Below are positions 25,199 to 33,227 of a stretch of 64,000 nucleotides of DNA, piece after piece (within the stretch, counting starts at the first letter, position 1; the number at the start of each line of letters is the position of its first letter). The notes under the pieces are model-generated. The model was not told the origin of the DNA, did not search any database, and saw nothing but the letters and a program-made list of their open reading frames with translations. The position numbers and the translations under genes are program-made. The DNA comes from JAAAOZ01 sp964496595 (GTDB taxonomy: Bacteria > Chloroflexota > Anaerolineae > B4-G1 > SLSP01), in contig CAZCAI010000001.1 in NCBI GenBank assembly GCA_964496595.1, positions 1-64,000 on the forward strand, given 5' to 3'.

Positions 25199-28100
25199 TC
25201 ATTCCGCTTCGATAGGCAGCAGTAGGATAAAGGTCGAGCCTTTTCCCACCTCACTTTCGACTAAAATCTGTCCGTCGTGTGCTTCAATTATACCATAGCT
25301 GATAGACAGCCCTAATCCAGAACCGTGGGGCTTGGTCGTGAAGAACGGCTCAAAGAGGCGATCCTGTGTCTCCTTCGTCATCCCGACGCCCGTGTCGGTG
25401 AACTCGATGCGCACCCTCCCGTTCTCTTGGGCGGTGCGGAGGATGAGCGTGCCGCCGCTGGGCATCGCGTCGATAGCGTTGAGCACCAGGTTCAGGATGA
25501 CCTGTTTGAGATGCGCCGCGTTGGCCGGAATGGTCGGGAGCCCCTCGGCCCAGTGCTTCTCGATGGCCACATCGCTGTGTTGGAGTTGCTTGCCGGAAAG
25601 TTCCAATACACTTCCTAAGACGGCGTGGATATCGATCTCGTCGAGTTCCTCCCGCGCCGGGCGGTAGAAATCGCGAATGCGACGCACGATGGCCGCGATG
25701 CGTTCGATCTCATCCTCCGCAATGCCCAAATAGCGTTGTAACTTTTCTGGCCGTTGCTGATCACCGATCTCCTCATCGGCTAATGTGAGACAGCCCTGAA
25801 TCGATTGGAGCGGATTGTTGATCTCGTGGGAGATCGAGGCGATCAGCCGGCCCAGCGCGCTCATCTTCTCGCTCTGGATAAGCTTGGCCTGTGTGGATCG
25901 CAACGCCTCGATCTGCTCGATCTGCTTTTGATAGAGGCGCGCGTTTTCCAGAGAGATCGCCGCCGAACTGCTAAAGGCCTTGAGAATCTCCAAATCGTGC
26001 GCGTTGAAGGCCCCATGAATCTTGTTGATCACCTCGATGACGCCGATGCCCTGTCCCTTGACCGTCAGCGGGACGGCGATCAGCGATTCGGTCGTCATGC
26101 CGGTCACCTCGTCGATGCCCCCATAAAAGTCCTGATGCTCCTGCGCGTTGGTGATCAGAATTGGCTCCTGCGCCTGCATCACCTGCCCCGCGATGCCCTC
26201 CGTGGCCGAAAGGCGATGGCCGATCAATATCTGGCAATCGGGATTCGCCAGCGCTGAGAAGACCAGCTCATCTGTTTCGGGATCATAGAGCATCACGGAA
26301 GCGTCCTCCGTCTCCAGCAGGACGTTGACTTCGCGGATTACCTGTTTGAGCACCGTATCCAAATCCAAATTGGAGGCCATCGCGTGGGTGGCGGTGTTGA
26401 GCGCGGCCAATTCGCGCGCGTTGCGCTGGATTTTAGCGTAGAGCCGGGCGTTCTCCATCGCCACGGCGGTCTGATCGGCCAGCGTTTGGAGCAGTTGTTG
26501 GTCGGCGAGGGAGAAGTGCGCGCGCGCCTCGTGTTCCGCGTTGATGATGCCCAATACCCGCCCCTCAAACTTGATTGGGACGCATAGCTCGGAGAGATAC
26601 CTCGATTCCTTCTCAAAAGGAGCCTGGTAACGCGGGTCTTGGGATGTGTCTGGGACGTTGACCGTGCGGCCCTGGCTGACGGCCGCTGCGCAGATGCTGG
26701 TTTCGTCCTCGATGGAGATGCGCTGTGTGGGAGTGATGGTAAACTCTCCATCGATGATGTGGAAGCGTTTGATTAGCTCCCGTTTTTGTGCATCCACGAC
26801 GCCAAACCCGGCCAGGGAGGCATCGATGACCTGGGCTGCGGCTTGCAACGTGCGCTTGACCAATGCCTGCTCATCCCGCAGCAATGTCATCTCCTGGCCC
26901 AACTGATGGATGGCTGCCAGTCGCTCGGCCAGGCGCTTGCGCTCGGTGATGTCGATCATCACACCGCGTAACTTGACGGGCTTGCCATCCTCCACAATCA
27001 CGCTCGCGATGTCGCGCAACCAGACGATGTTGCCTTTTGCATCGATCATCCGATATTCGAACTCGTGATCCTGTAGTTGACGGGTCGCCTTCGCGCAGAA
27101 TTCGATGCTCTCCTTGCGATCCTCCTCGTGAATATGCGACGGCCAGAAATCCGGCTCCTCCGTCCAGCGCTCGAGGGGATAGCCCAACATCTCCTCGGCC
27201 TGCGGGCTGACGAAGGTGAATCGTTGCGTCGCCGCATCCGCCTCCCACACGATGCCGTCGATGGTATTGACAAGCCCGGCGTATTGTTGCTGGGATTGGC
27301 GCAGCGCCTCTTCCGCGCGTTTGCGCTCGATGACGCTGGCCAGTGTGTGCGCCGCCGAATTCAGGAACTCGATCTCATGTTCCTTACGCTGGTGATCCGG
27401 CTCTAAATAGAGCGTCAGAACGCCCAGCGGCGTCTCGCCGGAGAGGATGGGGACGCAATAATGGCCGTGCGGCGCTGTCAGTATATCGGGGCCGGAGATT
27501 TTGTGGCGCTCATCTAAGTTGCCGGCAAAGATCATACGCTTCTGGGCGACAGCTTGCCCGCACAGACATTCGCCGATGCTGAGCTTCTGGCAACCCATCC
27601 GTAACTCCACCTCGAAGCCGTGCGACGCTTTGAGCGCAAGCGTTTGCCCATGCCCGTTCTCGTCTGTGAGGAAGATGGCGCCCTTGGGCAGGATGGGCAG
27701 CCACGAGATGCTCAGGATGTGTTCCAACGCCTGACTCAACTGCTCGTCGAGCGAGGCTTCGGGTGTGTTTACCGAGATCCGCAGCAGGGCGTTGAGCGCG
27801 CTTTGGTGATTATGGCTGATTTGCAATTCACGCTCGGCGCGCATCCGCTCAGCGATCTGGGACTCCAATTGCTCATTGGCCTCCGATAGCTCCGCCGTGC
27901 GCTGCTGAACGCGCACCTCCAGCTCATCGTGCGCGCGACGCAGCGCCGCCTGGGCCTCGCGCAGTTCGCGCTTGAGGCGCAGGCGCTCCTTGGCGTGGCG
28001 CAGCGCCGCGTTGAGCGTCGATTGCTCCACCGGCTTAGGGATGAAATCGGAGGCGCCCTCGCGCAGCGCCTCGATGGCCATCTCCATATCGCCGTGGCCG

Positions 28101-28357
28101 GTGACCAGGATTACCTCGGCCTCCGGGTCGCGCTCGCGGATCGCCCGTAGCACCTCGAAGCCGTCCATATAGGGCATCCGTACATCGACCAACGTGATGT
28201 CCGGCCGCGTCTCGCGATAAATCTCCAAGGCGGCCTGGCCATTCGAGGCCGTGATGACGGGATAGCCCGCCAGGTTGAGATTTCTGGAAAAGGTGTTCAA
28301 CACCCGCGCGTCGTCATCGACGACTAAAATTTGTGTCTCTTCTTGAGTTGGCGCCAT
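25199..28357 (-). CDS. Receiver-GAF-PAS-GAF-GAF histidine kinase
   Basis: This 1052-residue soluble kinase begins with a receiver (D58 in TLVDVRMPYMDG) and a coiled coil (about 125-190). Then come a GAF domain (about 200-345), a PAS domain with PAC motif (about 355-475), two more GAF domains (about 480-830), a HisKA with H844 in ISHEINNPL and an NtrB-like HATPase (LNLVLNAIDAM, DTGVGM, GSGLGLS). The first GAF carries four cysteines, C256, C264, C266 and C301, plus nearby histidines, in a GECLCG...GHYC pattern. This could hold a cofactor or sense redox, but that is inference. The N-terminal receiver makes the kinase itself controllable by another kinase. The ATG at 28357 has GGGAG eight bases upstream. 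Confidence 0.9.
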   Translation of the reverse strand: MAPTQEETQILVVDDDARVLNTFSRNLNLAGYPVITASNGQAALEIYRETRPDITLVDVRMPYMDGFEVLRAIRERDPEAEVILVTGHGDMEMAIEALREGASDFIPKPVEQSTLNAALRHAKERLRLKRELREAQAALRRAHDELEVRVQQRTAELSEANEQLESQIAERMRAERELQISHNHQSALNALLRISVNTPEASLDEQLSQALEHILSISWLPILPKGAIFLTDENGHGQTLALKASHGFEVELRMGCQKLSIGECLCGQAVAQKRMIFAGNLDERHKISGPDILTAPHGHYCVPILSGETPLGVLTLYLEPDHQRKEHEIEFLNSAAHTLASVIERKRAEEALRQSQQQYAGLVNTIDGIVWEADAATQRFTFVSPQAEEMLGYPLERWTEEPDFWPSHIHEEDRKESIEFCAKATRQLQDHEFEYRMIDAKGNIVWLRDIASVIVEDGKPVKLRGVMIDITERKRLAERLAAIHQLGQEMTLLRDEQALVKRTLQAAAQVIDASLAGFGVVDAQKRELIKRFHIIDGEFTITPTQRISIEDETSICAAAVSQGRTVNVPDTSQDPRYQAPFEKESRYLSELCVPIKFEGRVLGIINAEHEARAHFSLADQQLLQTLADQTAVAMENARLYAKIQRNARELAALNTATHAMASNLDLDTVLKQVIREVNVLLETEDASVMLYDPETDELVFSALANPDCQILIGHRLSATEGIAGQVMQAQEPILITNAQEHQDFYGGIDEVTGMTTESLIAVPLTVKGQGIGVIEVINKIHGAFNAHDLEILKAFSSSAAISLENARLYQKQIEQIEALRSTQAKLIQSEKMSALGRLIASISHEINNPLQSIQGCLTLADEEIGDQQRPEKLQRYLGIAEDEIERIAAIVRRIRDFYRPAREELDEIDIHAVLGSVLELSGKQLQHSDVAIEKHWAEGLPTIPANAAHLKQVILNLVLNAIDAMPSGGTLILRTAQENGRVRIEFTDTGVGMTKETQDRLFEPFFTTKPHGSGLGLSISYGIIEAHDGQILVESEVGKGSTFILLLPIEAE

Positions 28358-28619
28358 GATTGGTCTCCCACGTTATATTGTGCATAAGCGAAAGTATTTC
28401 ACGAGAATGAATTTCTCCTCGGTAGGAGAAATTATATAGGCGATAAGTGGTCTGGTCAATCACGAACTTGTCTCCAAAGGCATTGGGGATCCGGAGTTGG
28501 CTCCCCATTTAGTTCACGTGGTAAAGTGTGGTGGCGTGTGGTATACTTTTTACAGATCAAAGGACCTGTAGGTCTACGATAGGTCTACGATATAGCCGAG
28601 CATAGAAAGGAGTTTCAGG

Positions 28620-28943
28620 ATGACTGTACAAACTGCGACGAAAACTTTGCAGCGATTAGAACGCTTCTATAACGCGGGATTCCGTACACCGTTGGTGGAT
28701 CATGCCCTGCATAAGGTTCTGACTCGACAGATTGCGCGCGACGAAGCTGATTTGGCACAAGTTGAAGCTCGGCTCGCCGAATTTGAAGAGCGGTATGCGA
28801 TGGACTCAGCAATTTTTGGGGAGAAATATCAGGCCGGGCAGCTATCTGACGACGCCGATTACGTCGAATGGAATGCTTTTTGCAAAATGCGCCAGCGACT
28901 TCGGCAACGCCTTACCATCCTGTGCGGTGAAGACTCCCTATGA
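28620..28943 (+). CDS. Putative antitoxin partner of the TumE-like protein
   Basis: This 107-residue protein is mostly helical, with a coiled-coil-like acidic middle (LAQVEARLAEFEERY) and no signal or membrane segment. I do not recognise a DNA-binding motif. The ATG at 28620 has AGGAG seven bases upstream, and its stop overlaps the start of the downstream gene as ATGA. The order (small helical protein first, DUF6516-like protein second, four-base overlap) is the classical layout of a toxin-antitoxin operon, so antitoxin is the likely role. The call rests on context rather than on family recognition. It lies on the opposite strand from both neighbours, an isolated two-gene cassette. Confidence 0.6.
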   Translation: MTVQTATKTLQRLERFYNAGFRTPLVDHALHKVLTRQIARDEADLAQVEARLAEFEERYAMDSAIFGEKYQAGQLSDDADYVEWNAFCKMRQRLRQRLTILCGEDSL

Positions 28944-29329
28944 CCGAGCCTGCTGACTATTTGGCTGCTGTAGAAACTTTGCTGTTGGTCTCCGAAATCA
29001 TTGCGGATTACACATTGGTCACTGCCCGCGCTAACACCGACGATGGTTATCTTCGCATCCGGGCGACCCTCAGCAATGGTGATTTTCTCGAAATGGCGGA
29101 ATACTTCCTGGTGCTTGAGGATGAAATCATCACGGAAGATTATCGTTATCAATGGATGGATAGTACCCAAACAGTTTTGCGGCGTCGATGGGATAATACC
29201 CCGCAACATCCTGAGCTTGATGGATTTCCTCATCACTGTCATATAGTTCGAGAAGATAGGGTTGTTCCTATTGAGCCGTTGAGTATTTTGGAGTTGTTCG
29301 AACTGCTAGAAGCCGAACTGGAGATCTAG
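28940..29329 (+). CDS. DUF6516/TumE-like putative toxin
   Basis: This 129-residue protein resembles the DUF6516 (toxin TumE) family. It has a beta-rich N-terminal half with the pattern LRIRATLSNGDFLEMAEYF, then YRYQWMD, a RRWDNTPQHPELDGFPHHCH segment with clustered histidines, and an acidic helical end. In that family the RWDN..HHPEL..FPHHKH region is the most conserved. The enzymatic activity is not something I can state. Translation is coupled to the upstream gene by an ATGA overlap. The likely role is the toxin of a type II toxin-antitoxin pair; a non-toxin function is possible. The cassette is bounded by about 260 bp of gene-free DNA upstream and 45 bp to the convergent oxidoreductase gene. 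Confidence 0.6.
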   Translation: MTEPADYLAAVETLLLVSEIIADYTLVTARANTDDGYLRIRATLSNGDFLEMAEYFLVLEDEIITEDYRYQWMDSTQTVLRRRWDNTPQHPELDGFPHHCHIVREDRVVPIEPLSILELFELLEAELEI

Positions 29330-29374
29330 TAAATTGTCATCGCCCTCTCCAATGCACTCTCCAACCCTCAGCCC

Positions 29375-30610
29375 TCAATCCCTCACATCCACATGCCGCC
29401 GGCTCTGAGCCGATTCCAAAATCGCGTCGCAGACGACGGCGGCGCGATAGCCGTCCTCGAAGGTGGCGCCGTAGGGCGCGACGGGCCGGTCATTGACGAT
29501 GCACTCTAAGAAGTGGCTGAGTTCGTGGATGAAGGTGTGCTCCCAGCCGATGATGTGCCCCTGGGGCCACCAGTTTTGCCACCACGGATGGTACGGCTCG
29601 CTGACCAGCACCTTGTGGAAGCCGCGCGTCTCCTTGGGCTCTTCCCCGACCCAGAAGACGTCTATCTCGTTCATCCGCTCCAGGTTGAAGCGTAGGGTCC
29701 CGTTCTCCCCGTTGATCTCCAGCACCTGATGGTTCTTCCGCCCGGCCGCGAAGCGCGTTGCCTCTAGCGTGCCGATGGCGCCATTCTCGAAGGCAATCGT
29801 GGCGACGAAGGCGTCGTCCACATCGACCTCGCCCATCTCGCTACTGCCATCCCCCAGCCGCCGCTTCTTGATAAAGGTGCGCGTCATCGCGCCGACCTCA
29901 GTGATCTCCCCCACCAGGAAGCGCGCCAGATCGATGATGTGCGCGCCCAAATCCCCCAGCGCGCCGCTGCCCGCCTTCTCTTTCTGCAAACGCCAGATCA
30001 GCGGCAGATCGTAGTGGCCCATAATCCACTCCTGGAGGTAGGCGGCGCGGAAGTGATAGATGCGGCCCAACGCCCCGCGCTGGATCAGCTCGTAGGCCTG
30101 GCGGAGCGCGGGCACGAAGCGGTAGTTGAACGCGACCATGTGTTTGACGCCGGCAGCCGCCACCGCGTCCCACATCTCCCTGGCCTCCTCGGTATTGCGG
30201 GCCAGCGGCTTCTCGCAGAAGACGTGCTTCCCCGCCTGGGCTGCCGCGATGGTCGGCGCGGCGTGCAGATAATTCGGGCTGCCGTTGTCGAAGAGCTGCA
30301 CCCGCTCATCCGCGATCATCTCGCGCCAGTCGGTGTAGACGCGCGCGTAGCCGTAGCGGCGCGCCGCCTCCCGGACGGCGTCCTCCGTCCGACCGCAGAT
30401 CGCCTCCAGGCGCGGGATCGCGGGCGGCGGATACATCATATAGGGGATCTTCTTGTAGGCGTTGGTGTGCGCCTTGCCCATAAAGGCGTAGCCCAGCATC
30501 CCCACGCCGATCTCCGGCGCTTCCCGCTCGGCCTTCGCGCCGGCCATCGTAGTGAACCCGCCGCCTTCGTTGTTGGTGTTAGCTTGGTTGGGCGTATCGA
30601 TTTGGGTCAT
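29375..30610 (-). CDS. Gfo/Idh/MocA family oxidoreductase
   Basis: This 411-residue protein is an NAD(P)-dependent sugar or inositol oxidoreductase. The nucleotide-binding fold is visible as GVGMLGYAFMGKAHTNAY (about 35-52), followed by the family motif FCEKPLARN (about residue 130) with the conserved Glu-Lys-Pro. The catalytic region shows GDLGAHIIDLARFL, where the histidine is typical. The substrate is unknown. The ATG at 30610 has AAGGAG eight bases upstream. The first 30 residues, rich in Asn, Thr and Gly, are outside the conserved fold. The downstream boundary is convergent with the toxin-like gene. The sugar isomerase/epimerase gene upstream on the same strand is the usual partner in carbohydrate or cyclitol degradation, although about 190 bp of hairpin-containing DNA separates them. 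Confidence 0.9.
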   Translation of the reverse strand: MTQIDTPNQANTNNEGGGFTTMAGAKAEREAPEIGVGMLGYAFMGKAHTNAYKKIPYMMYPPPAIPRLEAICGRTEDAVREAARRYGYARVYTDWREMIADERVQLFDNGSPNYLHAAPTIAAAQAGKHVFCEKPLARNTEEAREMWDAVAAAGVKHMVAFNYRFVPALRQAYELIQRGALGRIYHFRAAYLQEWIMGHYDLPLIWRLQKEKAGSGALGDLGAHIIDLARFLVGEITEVGAMTRTFIKKRRLGDGSSEMGEVDVDDAFVATIAFENGAIGTLEATRFAAGRKNHQVLEINGENGTLRFNLERMNEIDVFWVGEEPKETRGFHKVLVSEPYHPWWQNWWPQGHIIGWEHTFIHELSHFLECIVNDRPVAPYGATFEDGYRAAVVCDAILESAQSRRHVDVRD

Positions 30611-30629
30611 CTAGTGTCTCCTTCAAAAA

Positions 30630-30656
30630 TCAGTTGAAAGTTACAAGTTAAAAGTT
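30630..30656. repeat. Heptad repeat leader upstream of the Gfo/Idh gene
   Basis: On the minus strand: AACTTTT, AACTTGT, AACTTTC, AACTGAT, an exact 7-base period with an AACT core, ending next to the AAGGAG site. It is nearly the same sequence as the degV leader at 8101-8140. Confidence 0.7.
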
Positions 30657-30721
30657 CTTGTGGTTTGTCGATGGGAATTCAAGATCCAAAACAAGCAACC
30701 GAGGATAGAAAGTGGCCAAAG

Positions 30722-30767
30722 AGTCGGCGTAGGCCGACTTCGCAGGCGTTGCCGCGACTTTAGTCGC
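30722..30767. repeat. Pair of perfect hairpins downstream of the isomerase gene
   Basis: GTCGGC/GCCGAC (30723-30738) and GCGACT/AGTCGC (30754-30767) lie 30-80 bp after the stop of the gene ending at 30800. They resemble the hairpins at 22893-22965 in size and sequence style. Confidence 0.5.
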
Positions 30768-30799
30768 CAGGCCGTTCATCTTTTTATTTATCGAACGAG

Positions 30800-31804
30800 C
30801 TATGACTCGCTGCTGAACGCCGCGTCGAACGCCACATTCGACGGGGTCAGATCCAAGCTGCGGACTAAGGCCAGCGCCTCTGGCGCGCCCTGCTCGCGGT
30901 TCATCCCGTTGTCCTCCCACTCGACGGAGTAGGGGCCGCCATAGCCGATGTCGTTGAGCGCGCGGAAGATGCGTTCGAAGGGGACGCCGCCCCGTCCCGG
31001 CGAGACGAAATCCCAGCCCCGGCGATGATCCCCAAAGAAGAGGTGCGAGCCTAAGATACCGTTGCGCCCATCTAACAGGCGGATCGATTCTTTGACGTGC
31101 ATGTGATAGATGCGGTCGGCGTATTCGTAGACGAAGGCCACCGGATCGACCATCTGCCAGTAGAGGTGGCTGGGATCGAAGTTGAAGCCGAAGGCCGCGC
31201 GGTGATCGATGGCCTCCAAGGTTCGCTGGGCCGTCCAGAAATCGTAGGCGATCTCCGAGGGATGCACCTCCAGCGCAAATTTGACGCCGACCTCATCGAA
31301 GACGTCCAAAATCGGATGCCAGCGCTCGGCGAAGTCCTGATAGCCGGCCTCAATCATCTCCGGCGGCGCGGGCGGGAACATCGCTAAGGTGTGCCAGATC
31401 TTCGAGCCGGTGAAGCCGTTGACGACCTGCACGCCGAAGCGTTGCGCGGCGCGGGCGGCGTTCTTCATATCCTCGGCGGCGCGACGCCGCACGCCCTCCG
31501 GGTCGCCATCGCCCCAGATGTGCGGCGGGACGATGCCCTTGTGTCGCTCGTCGATGGGGTGATCGCAGACGCACTGACCCACCAGGTGATTGCTGATCGC
31601 GAAGCATTCGAGGCCGTACCTGGCCAGCAGATCGCGCTTCTCCTGGACGTAGCCATCGCGCTCCAGCGCCATATTGATGTTGAAGTGATCGCCCCAGCAG
31701 GCGAGTTCTAGACCATCGTAGCCCCAGGCGCTGGCTTTCTCCGCCAACGTCTCCAATGGCAAATTGGCCCACTGTCCTGTGAATAGCGTAACCGGTCGTG
31801 ACAT
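30800..31804 (-). CDS. Sugar phosphate isomerase/epimerase family protein (TIM barrel)
   Basis: This 334-residue protein belongs to the xylose isomerase-like TIM barrel (AP endonuclease 2) family. Metal-ligand contexts visible are FALEVHPSEIAYD (Glu and His), FNFDPSHLYWQ (Asp and His), YHMHVKES (His) and YSVEWED (Glu) near the C terminus. The substrate is likely a sugar, keto-sugar or cyclitol, isomerised or epimerised at a carbon next to a carbonyl. The ATG at 31804 has GGAG five bases upstream. Together with the Gfo/Idh/MocA gene downstream it probably forms a small catabolic unit. No transporter or regulator for such a pathway lies next to it. Confidence 0.9.
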   Translation of the reverse strand: MSRPVTLFTGQWANLPLETLAEKASAWGYDGLELACWGDHFNINMALERDGYVQEKRDLLARYGLECFAISNHLVGQCVCDHPIDERHKGIVPPHIWGDGDPEGVRRRAAEDMKNAARAAQRFGVQVVNGFTGSKIWHTLAMFPPAPPEMIEAGYQDFAERWHPILDVFDEVGVKFALEVHPSEIAYDFWTAQRTLEAIDHRAAFGFNFDPSHLYWQMVDPVAFVYEYADRIYHMHVKESIRLLDGRNGILGSHLFFGDHRRGWDFVSPGRGGVPFERIFRALNDIGYGGPYSVEWEDNGMNREQGAPEALALVRSLDLTPSNVAFDAAFSSES

Positions 31805-31840
31805 GTCATCTCCTTTTGAGTTGTGAATTTGGGTTTTGGA

Positions 31841-31874
31841 TGGGACTTTGAGACTTTAGACATTCGGACTTTAC
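31841..31874. repeat. Heptad-like repeat leader upstream of the isomerase gene
   Basis: On the minus strand: AAAGTCC, GAATGTCT, AAAGTCTC, AAAGTCCC, a 7-8-base period with an AAGTC core. It overlaps the last bases of the upstream gene (stop at 31871) and ends about 30 bases before the GGAG site. Confidence 0.5.
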
Positions 31875-32200
31875 GACGCTTGAATAAGGTGCTCCAGGTA
31901 GCAACGCGGTCCTCCGTGCTGCCGCCCTTGGCGGATGGTTCGCCGCACATCTAATAGGTGATCGTACAGTTCTTCAATGGAGGCGCGCGCGACATACCGC
32001 TCGCATACCGCCTGGATGCGCTCATACGTGGCCCTCACCAGCGGGGCCATCGGCCGGAGGTTGGCCGGTTCATTGGACTGGGCTGCGCGATAGCCCTTCA
32101 TCACCGCCTCCAGCGCCGTCAGCGCCTCCCAGTCGCACAATTCGGGGCGCTCGCGGGCCAGCGCGGCGATTTGCTGCTCGATCTCTGCTCGAACGTCGAT
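31871..32200 (-). CDS. Small helical protein of unknown function, possibly with an ATC start
   Basis: I do not recognise this protein of about 109 residues. It appears all helical and soluble (VRAEIEQQIAALARERPEL, then VRATYERIQAVCERYV, then ELYDHLLDVRRTIRQG). The only ATG before the conserved-looking part is at 32260. That start would translate the ATTCNNN repeat tract into MVCFHSSFAILNSSF. A good AGGAG site instead sits six bases before an ATC codon at 32200, and no ATG, GTG or TTG is in frame nearby. I therefore give 32200 as the likely start, with low certainty. It precedes the isomerase gene on the same strand and may be cotranscribed. Confidence 0.5.
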   Translation of the reverse strand: MDVRAEIEQQIAALARERPELCDWEALTALEAVMKGYRAAQSNEPANLRPMAPLVRATYERIQAVCERYVARASIEELYDHLLDVRRTIRQGRQHGGPRCYLEHLIQAS

Positions 32201-32215
32201 GGCGTGCTCCTCTCG

Positions 32216-32249
32216 GAATGATGAATTTAGAATTGCGAATGATGAATGG
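32216..32249. repeat. Heptad repeat leader (ATTCNNN type)
   Basis: On the minus strand: ATTCATC, ATTCGCA, ATTCTAA, ATTCATC, ATTCC, then the AGGAG site. The same units appear in the leader at 38067-38121. Confidence 0.65.
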
Positions 32250-32309
32250 AAACAAACCAATTGATCTTATGATAGCACATCTACCCTTGAATTTAAAGTG
32301 AAGACTCAC

Positions 32310-32476
32310 CTGAAAGAAGGGGGACTATCTCACGCTAAGACGCAAAGTCGCCAAGATTTTTAAGGTTTGGCTTAATTTTATTCATCAAATCACCGTCTCT
32401 GATCACGAAAATTAACCTTTACCTTATTTTTCCTTAGCGTCTTGGCGGCTTTGCGAGCCCCTCTATCTTTTTTCAG
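32310..32476. repeat. Dispersed repeat with terminal inverted repeats, long copy
   Basis: The 167-bp element starts CTGAAAGAAGGGG and ends CCCC...TTTTTTCAG, imperfect inverted ends. It contains CGCAAAGTCGCCAAG near the left and CTTGGCGGCTTTGCG near the right as a further inverted pair. Its two ends match 20430-20527, which lacks about 70 bp of the middle. It lies in the divergent intergenic region between the small helical gene and the lipoprotein gene. It looks like a MITE-type element; I see no coding capacity. Confidence 0.7.
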
Positions 32477-32557
32477 TGGGGTCAGTGAAAGGATGACAAC
32501 CATTCGATTCGCGTTTAGAATAGACAGGACAACAAGGGACAAATGGAGGTGAGGGTC

Positions 32558-33100
32558 ATGATGCGACGCGTGATGCGTTGGTTGATCTGGGGAAGTTGCG
32601 CCATCTGGCTGCTGGCGTGTGGGCGGACGGAGGGCGGGCAGTCGGCGCCGACGGCGACGCCCGTCACGATCTCGCAGTGGGCAGTGGAGGCGCGGGCCAG
32701 TTCGGCGTTTGGGAAGCCCGATTGGAGTCCGGCGCGGGCGACAGGCGCCCCGGAGATCGAGGTCTGCGTCGATGATTCGCGGGCGTGGGCCTCGGCGCGG
32801 GGCGGCGGTGTGGAGTGGCTGGAGTTGACCTATGCGCAGCCCGTCTTCGCGACCGAGGTGGAGATTTACCAGACGTATGGTCGTGGGGCCGTCTCGCGCG
32901 TCTCGTTGATCGACATCGAGGGCAACGAGACGATCATCTGGGAGGGCGCTGATGAGACGGAGCCGTGTCCGGGGACGTTGGCCGTCGCGACGCCGCAGAC
33001 CGCGTACCGCGTGCGTGGCGTGCGCATCGATTTGGACGAATCGCGCACCGGCTTCTGGAATCAGATCGACGCGGTGGCGTTGATCGGCGTGCGGCCATAA
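32558..33100 (+). CDS. Lipoprotein with a discoidin-like beta domain
   Basis: This 180-residue protein is predicted to be a lipoprotein. A basic N terminus (MMRRVMRW) and hydrophobic stretch end in LLAC, a lipobox with the lipidated cysteine near residue 21. The mature part has a SAPTATP linker, then a beta-rich domain (WLELTYAQPVFATEVEIYQT, VRGVRIDL, WNQIDAVALIG) like the carbohydrate-binding discoidin or pappalysin-type modules. It is expected to sit on the outer face of the membrane; the ligand is unknown. The start is the ATG at 32558 with GGAGGTGA just upstream; an ATG five codons earlier overlaps that site. It is a single gene on the plus strand. The 127 bp to the next gene holds only a weak inverted repeat (GTCAGGC/GCCTGAC). 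Confidence 0.75.
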   Translation: MMRRVMRWLIWGSCAIWLLACGRTEGGQSAPTATPVTISQWAVEARASSAFGKPDWSPARATGAPEIEVCVDDSRAWASARGGGVEWLELTYAQPVFATEVEIYQTYGRGAVSRVSLIDIEGNETIIWEGADETEPCPGTLAVATPQTAYRVRGVRIDLDESRTGFWNQIDAVALIGVRP

Positions 33101-33227
33101 AGTTCGTAGTCAGGCACGAAATCAAAATGGGGTGCCGTTGTGAAGTCCGAAAAAACGCCACTCCGCTTACGCCTGACGGGGCCGCTCCGAGGCTTACTAT
33201 GAACCAAACCCTATCTGCTCTATCTGC

